21,741 nucleotides of DNA, from the NCBI GenBank assembly GCA_965603095.1, contig CBFDBQ010000038.1:1-21741 (forward strand), read 5' to 3'. Below, one piece after another: positions 15,005 to 21,741 of this stretch (its first letter is position 1; the number at the start of each line of letters is the position of its first letter). Origin of the DNA: DAOVVL01 sp965603095 (GTDB taxonomy: Bacteria > Pseudomonadota > Alphaproteobacteria > Rhodospirillales > Magnetovibrionaceae). The translations under genes were made by a program, and so were the position numbers. A model generated the notes under the pieces. It saw nothing but the letters and a program-made list of their open reading frames with translations. It had not been told where the DNA came from and searched no databases.

Positions 15005-15220
15005 TTACATGTTTTCTTTGGCGTCAACATCGGCCTGTCTGACGGCTTGTTTGCGCTCATCACGCACACTTCCTACAAAATCATAAATTGCCATTGCGCC
15101 TATTATTGAAACAATAATAATGAACGGCAAGGCGCCGATGGATTCTGCCAACCCGCCAATGAAGGCAATAAACAAGGTAATGCCAACTAGTCCAGTTACG
15201 GTATTCATTGAAGGTTTCAT
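15005..15220 (-). CDS. Small membrane protein, 71 aa
   Basis: Not recognised. Two hydrophobic segments (about 8-24, TGLVGITLFIAFIGGLAE, and 30-47, LPFIIIVSIIGAMAIYDF) joined by a short Gly-containing turn, then a charged tail (GSVRDERKQAVRQADVDAKENM). AAAGGA precedes ATG 15220; M5 is a possible alternative start. It follows the amidase stop by 40 bp on the same strand, so probably the TRAP operon. Small two-helix proteins near TRAP genes are not uncommon, but no role is assigned. Confidence 0.6.
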   Translation of the reverse strand: MKPSMNTVTGLVGITLFIAFIGGLAESIGALPFIIIVSIIGAMAIYDFVGSVRDERKQAVRQADVDAKENM

Positions 15221-15260
15221 TAAAATATTCCTTTAAATTTTACGCTTCGGCACTTTACGC

Positions 15261-16598
15261 CTATTGAGGTAATTCTTCCAGATGTTTTGCCATCCAGCTG
15301 GTATTTCTAAACAGACGCGCATCGTCACCGCGATGGCTAACCAACTGAACACCAAGTGGCATTTCTGCTTCACCTTGTAATAATGGTAACGAAATGGTGG
15401 GCATTCCGGCAAATGTCCAAAGTGTAGAACACGCTGGATTTCCGGTGCTATCCAAACCAATCGGTGCTTCGCCTGTTGCTGATGGCGTAATGATGGCATC
15501 AAATTCTTCAAACATTGGGGCAAATGCCTTGGCGAAAATATCGATGCGGTCCAATGCTAAACTGTAATCAACCGCATGAACCTTGCGCCCGCGCTCAATC
15601 ATATCGCACAATGCGGGGCTTATTTGCTCGGCCCCACGCAGGTAATCATCGTTCATGTTTTTGGCGATGTCAGCTTCCATTACGATACGGTGCCATTCAA
15701 AGACTTCATCATAAACGGGCCCTAAATCAACTTCTTCTACTCGGTCGCCCATGGCATTAAAAAGCTCACCAAATGCATCATGGGTTGAGCTATCGCATTG
15801 CCCCCATGCGGGGCCTTTGATGTAGGCAAATTTGGGCGGCATTGGTGGTTCTTCTGATATTTTGGCAACAAGATCAGGACGCGGTGCAATGCTGGTATCG
15901 CTATCTAGCTTATCAAAACCAATTATTGCCTCTGCCATTAATGCCGCATCTTCGATTGTGCGGGCAAACATCCCAACTTGATCAAGATTTTTAGAACACC
16001 TAAGCGTCCGATGGCGTGAAACAAGACCAAAAGACGGCTTATAGCCAACAACCCCACAATATGATGCCGGACGAATTACCGAACCATTGGTTTGGGTGCC
16101 AAGCGCCAGCGGAACCATGCCTGCTGCCACTGCTGCGGCTGAGCCGCTGCTTGAACCGCCCGGGGTGCGCGCCACATCATGGGGGTTGGTCGTAGGCCCC
16201 GGTGACGTAACCGCAAATTCTGCCGTTATAGTTTTGCCTAAAACTATTGCGCCTGCTTGGCGCAACATTGCAACCACGGTTGCGTCTTCGGTGGTTTTGC
16301 GGTCTTTATATAATGGCGATCCATATTGGGTTGGATAATCAGCGGTATCAAAAATGTCTTTAATTCCAACTGGCACCCCTTGTAGTGGGCCAATTGGTGC
16401 GCCGGAACGACGATGTATGTCAGATGCTTTTGCCTGTTCCAGCGCGTATTCACCGTCAATGCTGGCCCATGCATGAACCGTGTCATCCACATTAGAAATA
16501 TGTTCCAAGCAATCTTGGACAAGCTCTTCCGAAGATGTCTCGCCCGCAACTATGGCGCGGGCCGCTTCTGTTGCCGATAATAGGTTAAGGTTTGCCAT
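15261..16598 (-). CDS. Amidase signature family enzyme (GatA-like amidohydrolase)
   Basis: 445 aa. Hydrolyses an amide to acid plus ammonia. The Ser-cisSer-Lys triad is present: K80 in GVPVGIKDIFDT, cis-Ser S149 in the glycine/serine loop PGGSSSGSAAAVAAG, nucleophile S173 in GTQTNGSVIRPASYCG (Asn where many members have Gly or Ala, position 171). The C-terminal third (FDAIITPSATGEAP..., FAGMPTISLPL, GVQLVSHRGDD) is typical. The glutaminase partner genes gatB and gatC are absent and the sequence resembles stand-alone amidases more than GatA, so tRNA amidation is unlikely. Starts 20 bp after the TRAP large subunit, hence likely acts on the imported compound or a product of it. Confidence 0.9.
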   Translation of the reverse strand: MANLNLLSATEAARAIVAGETSSEELVQDCLEHISNVDDTVHAWASIDGEYALEQAKASDIHRRSGAPIGPLQGVPVGIKDIFDTADYPTQYGSPLYKDRKTTEDATVVAMLRQAGAIVLGKTITAEFAVTSPGPTTNPHDVARTPGGSSSGSAAAVAAGMVPLALGTQTNGSVIRPASYCGVVGYKPSFGLVSRHRTLRCSKNLDQVGMFARTIEDAALMAEAIIGFDKLDSDTSIAPRPDLVAKISEEPPMPPKFAYIKGPAWGQCDSSTHDAFGELFNAMGDRVEEVDLGPVYDEVFEWHRIVMEADIAKNMNDDYLRGAEQISPALCDMIERGRKVHAVDYSLALDRIDIFAKAFAPMFEEFDAIITPSATGEAPIGLDSTGNPACSTLWTFAGMPTISLPLLQGEAEMPLGVQLVSHRGDDARLFRNTSWMAKHLEELPQ

Positions 16599-16618
16599 TT
16601 AAATTAAATACACCATTG

Positions 16619-17962
16619 TTACCCAAACAAGTATACGGGCAGCCACAAGGCTATTCCCGGGAAGTTGTAAAGCAAGACCATGGAGAAAATAACAATACCC
16701 AAATACGGCATAATGCCCTTGAATATTTCCATTAATTCCACATCATCCGGTGCAACACCCTTGAGATAATAAGCAGCCATTGCCATTGGCGGGGTAAGGA
16801 ACGATGTTTGCAGGTTAAGTGCCACCAGCATTCCAAAGAACAATGGATCAACATTAAATGTTTCCAGCATTGGCAAGAAAATAGGAACGAAAATAATAAT
16901 AATTTCGGTCCATTCCAACGGCCAGCCTAATAAGAAAATGGTCGCCTGCGCCAGAATAAGGAACCCAACCGTTCCGATATCTAATGTCAGGAACCAGTCC
17001 CTAATAATGTCGTGACCGCCAAGGTAAGAAAACACAGCGGCAAATGTCCACGAACCAACAAACAACCAGCAAACCATGGCCGATGTCTTGGCGGTTAAGA
17101 ACACGGCTTCTTTTAGGCGTTCCCACGTAAGCGCGCGGTATAGGGTAGCAAGCAATAAACCACCCGCAGCACCAACACCGGCGGCTTCGGCGGGCGTTGC
17201 CAGCCCCATTAAAATAGCGCCCAGCACCGACAAAATCAGTACCGCTAGCGGGAAAAAAGATGTCAAAAGCTCGTAGAAAACTTTGCCAAACGATACGTCG
17301 GTAGTTACTGGTTTTGGTGCCAACGATGGGTTTAGTGTCGCCCGCGTTACCACATAAATCATGTAAAAGCCGGCCAGCATCAGCCCTGGAAACATTGCGG
17401 CGGCATACAGGCGTAGCGGCGATAATTCTGCGATGGCGGCATAAACGATAAGCATGATGGATGGCGGAATAAGAATGCCAAGGCAACCACCGGCGCAAAT
17501 TACGCCTGCGGCATAGCTTTTATCATATTTGGCTTCGAGCATGGCAGGAAATGCCAGCATACCCATAAGCGTTACCACCGCACCGATAATGCCAGTAGCA
17601 GTAGCAAATACCGCACAGGTCAAAAGTGCCGCAACCGCCATGGAACCGGGTAGATTGCGCGCGGCCAATTGAAAGCTAAAGAAAAGACGGTTTACAATAT
17701 TGGCGCGCTCAACCACATAGCCCATGAATAGGAATAGCGGAACCGCAACCAATACATCATTGGACATAACCGAGAACGTATTTTGGACAAACAAATCAAA
17801 TATTCGGTTGTCAAACAGCGTTTGCATACGGCTGGGATCGTAATAAGCGTAATAACCAAAGCCCAGACCCATGGCAATAAGTGTAAATGCAATAGGAAAC
17901 CCAAGAAGCACTACAAAAATAAACAGGCCCAACATTACAAGAGCGATTTGCGGATCAGTCAT
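16619..17962 (-). CDS. TRAP transporter large permease subunit (DctM)
   Basis: 447 aa, about 12 membrane helices, normal for DctM. It is the cation-coupled translocation channel of tripartite ATP-independent periplasmic transporters, using a Na+ or H+ gradient. Characteristic segments: an N-terminal IALVMLGLFIFVVLLGFPIAFTLI, PLFLFMGYVVERANIVNRLF, VICAGGCLGILIPPSIMLIVYAAIAE (the conserved GxLGxxIPPS motif), LATPAEAAGVGAAGGLLLA, and LQTSFLTPPMAMAAYYLKGV near the end. Its ATG shares one A with the stop of the small subunit gene (TAATG). Confidence 0.95.
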   Translation of the reverse strand: MTDPQIALVMLGLFIFVVLLGFPIAFTLIAMGLGFGYYAYYDPSRMQTLFDNRIFDLFVQNTFSVMSNDVLVAVPLFLFMGYVVERANIVNRLFFSFQLAARNLPGSMAVAALLTCAVFATATGIIGAVVTLMGMLAFPAMLEAKYDKSYAAGVICAGGCLGILIPPSIMLIVYAAIAELSPLRLYAAAMFPGLMLAGFYMIYVVTRATLNPSLAPKPVTTDVSFGKVFYELLTSFFPLAVLILSVLGAILMGLATPAEAAGVGAAGGLLLATLYRALTWERLKEAVFLTAKTSAMVCWLFVGSWTFAAVFSYLGGHDIIRDWFLTLDIGTVGFLILAQATIFLLGWPLEWTEIIIIFVPIFLPMLETFNVDPLFFGMLVALNLQTSFLTPPMAMAAYYLKGVAPDDVELMEIFKGIMPYLGIVIFSMVLLYNFPGIALWLPVYLFG

Positions 17963-18552
17963 TAGTTTTTCTCACTCTTAAGTTGATGCAGGTCTTCTTT
18001 TTCATGCAACAGCATTGTTTCTGTTTCTTGAACGTCTTGTAGACGCTTTGGCCACTCACCGGTTTTAATGCACTGTATACAGCGAACGATTTCGGCAAAC
18101 CCTTGCAACAAAACAAGCAGTCCGGCAATTGGGATAATGGTTTTAAAGAAATAAATCTGGATGCGCGAAGGGCTAGACCAGCTAACTTCTTTGATTTGCC
18201 ACGCATATGCTGCGTAATCAAATCCATAATAAAGCAGAGTTACTGCGCCGGGCACCAGAAACAAAATGTACAGCGTCAAATCAACCTTGGCCTGCCATCT
18301 GATGGGTAGTAAGCGGTAGATAACATCGCCGCGAACATGGGCGTCTTGCGAAAGCGCGTATGCGCCAGCCATCATAAACAGTGCGCCATACATTTGAACG
18401 CTCATATCAAATGCCCAAACGGTCGGACTGTTGAGAGCGTAGCGAACGAAAACTTCATAACAGGTGGAAAAAGTCAAAACCACGATGCACCAGGAAAATG
18501 CTCTTCCGGTCCATGCGCTAAGACTATCAATAAAATGTAGTATTTTGGTCAT
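17962..18552 (-). CDS. TRAP transporter small permease subunit (DctQ)
   Basis: 196 aa with four membrane helices (about 14-34, 50-68, 88-110 and 134-155), as in DctQ. Conserved-type features: WTGRAFSWCIVVLTFSTCYEVFVRYALNSPTVWAFDMSVQMYG, a surface containing AYALSQDAHVRGDVIYRLL (the family D-x-HVRxD motif). It pairs with DctM in the inner membrane. A charged C-terminal tail of about 35 residues (ETMLLHEKEDLHQLKSEKN) follows the last helix and is longer than in many relatives. 105 bp from the dctP stop, with a strong hairpin in between. Confidence 0.93.
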   Translation of the reverse strand: MTKILHFIDSLSAWTGRAFSWCIVVLTFSTCYEVFVRYALNSPTVWAFDMSVQMYGALFMMAGAYALSQDAHVRGDVIYRLLPIRWQAKVDLTLYILFLVPGAVTLLYYGFDYAAYAWQIKEVSWSSPSRIQIYFFKTIIPIAGLLVLLQGFAEIVRCIQCIKTGEWPKRLQDVQETETMLLHEKEDLHQLKSEKN

Positions 18553-18597
18553 GCCCGCAACCTTGGGTAAGGGGAAAATTATATATACGAAGCTGTT

Positions 18598-18624
18598 GAG
18601 GCGACGCCGTTAAAGCGTCGCCTC
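18598..18624 (-). promoter_or_regulatory. Strong hairpin between dctP and dctQ
   Basis: Perfect 10-bp GC-rich stem GAGGCGACGC / GCGTCGCCTC with a 7-nt loop (18608-18614). On the minus strand no T-run follows, so it is not a full terminator. Most likely it shields the 3' end of the dctP message or attenuates, so that the binding protein is made in excess over the permease (inference from other binding-protein operons). Confidence 0.6.
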
Positions 18625-18657
18625 CCCAGTCTGGACTTGAAACAGTCCAAATCGCTA

Positions 18658-19851
18658 TTAAAGCTTGCCGTAGTAGTGTTCGTAGGCAAGACGGTAGTTA
18701 GGTGTATTTTGCAGCTGATATGCGCCATAACGTTTGGCCCATTTTTTCTGCGAAGCAACAACCTTAGCAAAGAACGGGTCTGATGCGCTAATGCGATCAA
18801 TAACAATGTCCCAAGCGTTAAGCTGGTCAGCCATAACTGAATCCGGTGTACGGTGAACGTTTACACCATGTTCGGTTTTCAGTGTAACCAGATCGGCAGA
18901 ATAACGCTCCATTGCTTTCCAAGCCATGTCGGTGGAAGCAGCTTCACTAGCATATTCAAGTATAGCACGCTGTTCAGAAGACAGTTTGTCGAAGCGTGTT
19001 TTGTTGAAGATGATTTCAAAAGATTCTTGCGACTGATGGAAGCTGCCCAAGTGATAGTCCTTGGAAACGTCCTGCATGCCGAAATCTTTATCAGATGTTG
19101 GGTTGTTAAATTCAGCGGCATCAATCAAACCACTTTTCATTGCTGGCTGAATTTCACCACCAGGAAGCTGAACAACTGACATTCCCATTTCTTGAAGAAC
19201 GTCTGCAGCCAAACCAACGGTACGATACTTAAGGCCCTTCATCTGTGAGCTGTCTTTAATTTGCTCTTTAAACCAACCAAGAGGCTGAGCAGGCATTGGG
19301 CCTGAAAAGAAACCAACAAGGTCAAGTTTCAATTTGTCATGCATGAGTTCGTAATAGAGTTCACGACCACCGCCGTATTGTACCCAACCCATCAATTCAT
19401 TGGCAGACCAACCAAAGCATGGGCCGGTACCGAACAACGAAGCAACTGGTGATTTAGAATACCAGTAAGCGGTAACCATGTGTGCGCCATCAAGAACGCC
19501 TTTGTGAACGGCTGTTTGCATTTCAGCAGTTTTAACAACAGCGCCAACGCCTAACAATTCAACCTTCATAGAGCCGCCAGCCATTTCGTTAACACGGTTA
19601 ACGTAGTCTTGTGCGAATTCAAGGAAGATGCCACCACCCCATGCAGCCTGTACTTTAAGTACGTCAACGGCTTTGGTTACAACGGCAGGAGCTGCCATCT
19701 TGTTGTCGGCTTTTTCTTCTTTTTTGCCACAGGCTGCCAAAGCAACGGTTGCGGCACCGGCTGCAGCAACAATGCTACCGGTTTTTATAAATTTGCGACG
19801 CGAAAGCGCCTTGTCATTTGTGTCATTAATTGTGTCATTATCTTTAGTCAT
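18658..19851 (-). CDS. TRAP transporter substrate-binding protein (DctP family), Tat-exported lipoprotein
   Basis: 397 aa from ATG 19851; GGGAGG stands 9 nt upstream, so the in-frame TTG at 19860 is rejected. Twin-arginine signal SRRKFIK (R18, R19), hydrophobic core, then a lipobox LAAC with Cys41, so it is probably exported by Tat and lipid-anchored. Mature part is a DctP/TakP-type Venus-flytrap: VQAAWGGGIFLEFAQDYVNRVNEMAGG, LKYRTVGLAADVLQEMGMSVVQLPGGEIQPAMKSGLIDAAEFNNP, with R210 at the conserved carboxylate-binding position. It resembles the TakP-like subgroup for oxo- or hydroxy-acids, but the ligand is not decidable. First gene of the operon dctP-dctQ-dctM-amidase. Confidence 0.93.
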   Translation of the reverse strand: MTKDNDTINDTNDKALSRRKFIKTGSIVAAAGAATVALAACGKKEEKADNKMAAPAVVTKAVDVLKVQAAWGGGIFLEFAQDYVNRVNEMAGGSMKVELLGVGAVVKTAEMQTAVHKGVLDGAHMVTAYWYSKSPVASLFGTGPCFGWSANELMGWVQYGGGRELYYELMHDKLKLDLVGFFSGPMPAQPLGWFKEQIKDSSQMKGLKYRTVGLAADVLQEMGMSVVQLPGGEIQPAMKSGLIDAAEFNNPTSDKDFGMQDVSKDYHLGSFHQSQESFEIIFNKTRFDKLSSEQRAILEYASEAASTDMAWKAMERYSADLVTLKTEHGVNVHRTPDSVMADQLNAWDIVIDRISASDPFFAKVVASQKKWAKRYGAYQLQNTPNYRLAYEHYYGKL

Positions 19852-19913
19852 ACTAAACAACCTCCCAAAAAAATTATTGCCCCATTATTACTAAGACATT
19901 TTTCTATCTAGAC

Positions 19914-19952
19914 ATTCTAAGGTTCAACATAAGACAGTCAAAACCATGTCTT
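19914..19952 (-). promoter_or_regulatory. Promoter of the TRAP operon with overlapping inverted repeat
   Basis: Minus strand: TTGACT (19941-19936), 16-bp spacer, TAGAAT (19919-19914). The predicted start near 19906 gives a leader of about 55 nt. The dyad AAGACA (19931-19936) / TGTCTT (19947-19952) overlaps the -35, and TCCACC / GGTGGA (19963-19968, 19977-19982) lies just upstream. Both could bind regulators. Confidence 0.55.
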
Positions 19953-20030
19953 TTCAACCATATCCACCAAAAAAACGGTGGAAAACTCAAATAAATGAAC
20001 ATAAGCAGATATGTACATTTAAATCCATGA

Positions 20031-20048
20031 TATTATTGGCCAATAATA
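20031..20048. repeat. Perfect 18-bp palindrome
   Basis: TATTATTGGCCAATAATA, 9-bp arms with no mismatch, about 90-110 bp upstream of the dctP -35. A likely operator for a dimeric regulator; identity unknown. Confidence 0.55.
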
Positions 20049-20309
20049 GACCCGGATTATCATGAAAAACCCGGCAAACTCAGCCTGAGGACCCTCCAAC
20101 AATAGCCAAATAAATCAACTTTATTTAAAGATTAAGGATGGGGAAGCCCTCGTAAACTACGTATAAATTACGCCAACTATGGCGTTAGTGTACGCTGACA
20201 ATAAGGTTAGCCATACCCAGCGTCAACGCAAACTATCTGATTTTTGAACATTACTTGAAAGCTAATTTTTTTATTTATTTTCAACTAATTAAACAGCGTT
20301 TGCCACTAT

Positions 20310-21278
20310 TCATGCGACCAGATCGCCCGGCTCGGCCCCTGAAAATATTGCATCTAGGTTATCAATGGCACGGAATCCCATGGCCTCGCGTGTTTCACGG
20401 GTGGCGCTGCCGATATGGGGTAGCAAAAATACATTTTCCAAATCGCGGTAGCCGGGATGGATATTGTCAGGCTCGCCATTAAATACATCTAGGCCGGCGG
20501 CATATACCTTGCCCGATTTTAAAGCATCAACCAGCGCATCATCGTCAATTACCCCACCGCGGGCGGTATTTACCACAATTGCACCATCAGGTAGCAGTGC
20601 TATGCGCTCATTATTTAATAGACCAGCTGTTTCCGGAGTTGCCGGACAATGGATGGATAGCACGTCAGCGTGCGCCAATAACCCCTCAACCGTTTCGTGA
20701 TAGGTAGCGCCATTTTCAAGATCGGGTTTTAACCTTGTGCGATTATAATAATGGATATCCATATCAAATCCACGGGCACGATTTGCCACCACCTGACCGA
20801 CACGACCCATTCCAATAACCCCGAAACGTTTTCCTGTAACCTGGCTGCCGACCATAAATGCCGGGGACCAGTCTTTCCATTTTTTGGCGCGAACAATTCT
20901 TTCGCCTTCGCTTGCCCTGCGGGCCGCGCCCAACATAAGCATTATGGCAATTTCTGCCGTGGCATCGCTAAGAACATCGGGTGTGTTGGTTACAATCACC
21001 CCTTTTGCTTTTGCGGCTTCAACATCAACATGGTCATAACCAACCGAAAAATTTGCAATTGCCTTAACGTTTGCAGGCAAGCGCGATATTACATCGGCAG
21101 TAAATTTTTCCGTATGGCACGGCATAATGGCATCAACGCCAGCAGACATTTCGATCAATTCATCCGCGCTATAAAGCCTGTCATCGGGGTTAAGGATGGG
21201 TTGATAATCAGCCAGCAATCTAGCTTCGACCGATTGTGGCAATTTACGGGTTACAAGAATTACTGGTTTATCGTCCAT
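20310..21278 (-). CDS. D-2-hydroxyacid dehydrogenase, probably glyoxylate/hydroxypyruvate reductase
   Basis: 322 aa. Cytoplasmic oxidoreductase of the D-isomer-specific 2-hydroxyacid dehydrogenase family. Rossmann motif GMGRVG (156-161) in RFGVIGMGRVGQVVA; after the second strand YYNRTR (N179, R180, T181) replaces the usual acidic residue, which favours NADPH. Catalytic residues are in place: R240 in NTARGG, E269 in FNGEP, H288 in LPHIGSAT. NFSVGYDHVD (76-85) is the substrate loop typical of glyoxylate/hydroxypyruvate reductases (GyaR/GRHPR-like). AAGGAG lies 9 nt before ATG 21278. Separate transcription unit; it might act on 2-oxo acids related to the TRAP substrate, but the link is positional only. 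Confidence 0.9.
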   Translation of the reverse strand: MDDKPVILVTRKLPQSVEARLLADYQPILNPDDRLYSADELIEMSAGVDAIMPCHTEKFTADVISRLPANVKAIANFSVGYDHVDVEAAKAKGVIVTNTPDVLSDATAEIAIMLMLGAARRASEGERIVRAKKWKDWSPAFMVGSQVTGKRFGVIGMGRVGQVVANRARGFDMDIHYYNRTRLKPDLENGATYHETVEGLLAHADVLSIHCPATPETAGLLNNERIALLPDGAIVVNTARGGVIDDDALVDALKSGKVYAAGLDVFNGEPDNIHPGYRDLENVFLLPHIGSATRETREAMGFRAIDNLDAIFSGAEPGDLVA

Positions 21279-21413
21279 AAGATGACGCTCCTTAGGTTTG
21301 GCATTGGTATTTGGTTATTGTTTTACAGTGTTAAAGCAACAATATCCGTCTTGCACTGATTTTACGAGGATGATAGTTTCCGTCCAAATTTATATAAATT
21401 ATTAATGACTTTA

Positions 21414-21503
21414 GGAGAGGTGCCGGAGTGGTCGAACGGGGCGGTCTCGAAAACCGTTGAGCTAGCGATAGTTCCGAGGGTTCGAATCCCTCTCTCTCCT
21501 CCA
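21414..21503 (+). tRNA. tRNA-Ser, anticodon CGA
   Basis: 90 nt with encoded CCA (21501-21503). Acceptor GGAGAGG (21414-21420) pairs with TCTCTCC (21493-21499); D-stem CCG/CGG; anticodon stem GCGGT/ACCGT around loop CTCGAAA (anticodon CGA, reads UCG); long variable arm GAGCTA-GCGA-TAGTTC, which with the D-arm marks a class II serine tRNA; T-arm GAGGG-TTCGAAT-CCCTC. Discriminator base 73 is T (21500) where G is standard for tRNA-Ser. Confidence 0.96.
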
Positions 21504-21512
21504 TATTTCAAG

Positions 21513-21562
21513 GGGTTAGAATTCTTCCGCTGGAGAACAAAAGGCTAACCCTCTTCGTTTTT
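21513..21562 (+). terminator. Probable terminator after tRNA-Ser
   Basis: GGGTTAG (21513-21519) pairs with CTAACCC (21545-21551), with an inner stem TTCTTCC/GGAGAA, then TTTTT at 21558-21562. The 7-nt gap between stem and T-run weakens the call. Confidence 0.5.
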
Positions 21563-21741
21563 GCAAACATTGCCTATCTGCAAACCATGAGTCTTGCCAT
21601 GTGAGCCGTGTCAATGCGTGAACGCATTGAACTTAATCTGGGATGTCTGCTCACCACCCGAGAGCGGTCATAATGCCGTTCCATTGGAGAGGTCCGCTAA
21701 TAGCCATAAGCGCGCATTTAGATTGATGTTATTTAAGCTAT
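21563..21741. other. Gene-free end of the window with strong inverted repeats
   Basis: No convincing coding frame. A near-perfect hairpin TCAATGCGT-GA-ACGCATTGA (21611-21630) is nested in GTGAGC (21601-21606) / GCTCAC (about 21650-21655). A further AGCGG/CCGTT pair (about 21664-21682) follows. This layered pairing could be a structured RNA or the leader of the next gene. The SRP RNA core is not present. Confidence 0.45.

Larger units (their letters stand above)
19852..20309. other. 458-bp gene-free region between the TRAP operon and the dehydrogenase
   Basis: No convincing coding frame. It holds the dctP promoter and two dyads (see separate entry), a perfect 18-bp palindrome at 20031-20048, and a small hairpin ACGCC-aactat-GGCGT (20170-20185). 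No clear terminator for the dehydrogenase gene is visible; the stretch 20260-20290 is T/A rich. Possible small RNA or long leader cannot be excluded. Confidence 0.6.

Noticed and set aside
19852..19860. TTG start for the TRAP binding protein
   Set aside because: TTG directly abuts the GGGAGG Shine-Dalgarno, leaving no spacing; ATG 19851 is correctly placed.
21504..21741. SRP (4.5S) RNA gene downstream of tRNA-Ser
   Set aside because: The conserved GGTCAGG...GGAAGGAAGCAGCC core is not found, although ffs often lies near a tRNA-Ser gene.

Overview
The window looks like a chromosomal segment of an alphaproteobacterium with fairly low GC, possibly marine; this is an inference. The left part carries the start of the division and cell-wall (dcw) cluster, mraZ-rsmH-ftsL-ftsI, on the minus strand. 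Upstream of it lie the RNase P RNA gene, an amidase with a peptidoglycan-binding domain and a DjlA-type J-protein. The neighbourhood of rnpB, an amidase and a DnaJ-like gene next to mraZ is typical of Alphaproteobacteria. TRAP transporters and a CCA-encoding tRNA-Ser also fit, but the order cannot be named from this sequence.

Region 1 (1-3333): ftsI (cut by the window edge), ftsL, rsmH and mraZ are packed with 1-4 nt overlaps or a 2 nt gap. Upstream of mraZ is a striking array of TGG(G) boxes repeating every 10 bp, as expected for MraZ autoregulation. Region 2 (3334-5407): a complete IS1595/ISXO2-type insertion sequence has landed between the mra control region and rnpB. It has matching ends (22 of 25 bp), an exact 8-bp target duplication (ATAAATAA), an intact transposase and four passenger genes: a 50-aa Cys/His protein downstream of the transposase and a convergent three-gene operon (125-aa membrane protein, 54-aa acidic protein, 105-aa soluble protein). 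Each end supplies the -35 of an inward promoter. This element is the most distinctive thing in the window.

Region 3 (5408-7346): rnpB, the amidase and the J-protein, all on minus. Region 4 (7347-9923): an unrecognised 126-aa protein with a terminator, a TolC-type outer-membrane channel on plus and a GlcG/HbpS-type protein on minus. Region 5 (9998-14398): a three-gene tripartite exporter operon (ATPase, large FtsX-type permease, HlyD-type adaptor) converging on the TolC gene. The four transport proteins plausibly form one envelope-spanning efflux or export machine.

Region 6 (14528-19851): a TRAP uptake operon running dctP-dctQ-dctM-amidase, followed by two small membrane proteins, with a strong hairpin between dctP and dctQ. 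The amidase suggests an imported amide-containing carboxylate or a related compound, but the substrate is unknown. Region 7 (19852-21741): a 458-bp regulatory gap with palindromes, a 2-hydroxyacid dehydrogenase that probably reduces glyoxylate or hydroxypyruvate, a tRNA-Ser(CGA) with an unusual U73, and an unexplained 180-bp tail with strong inverted repeats.
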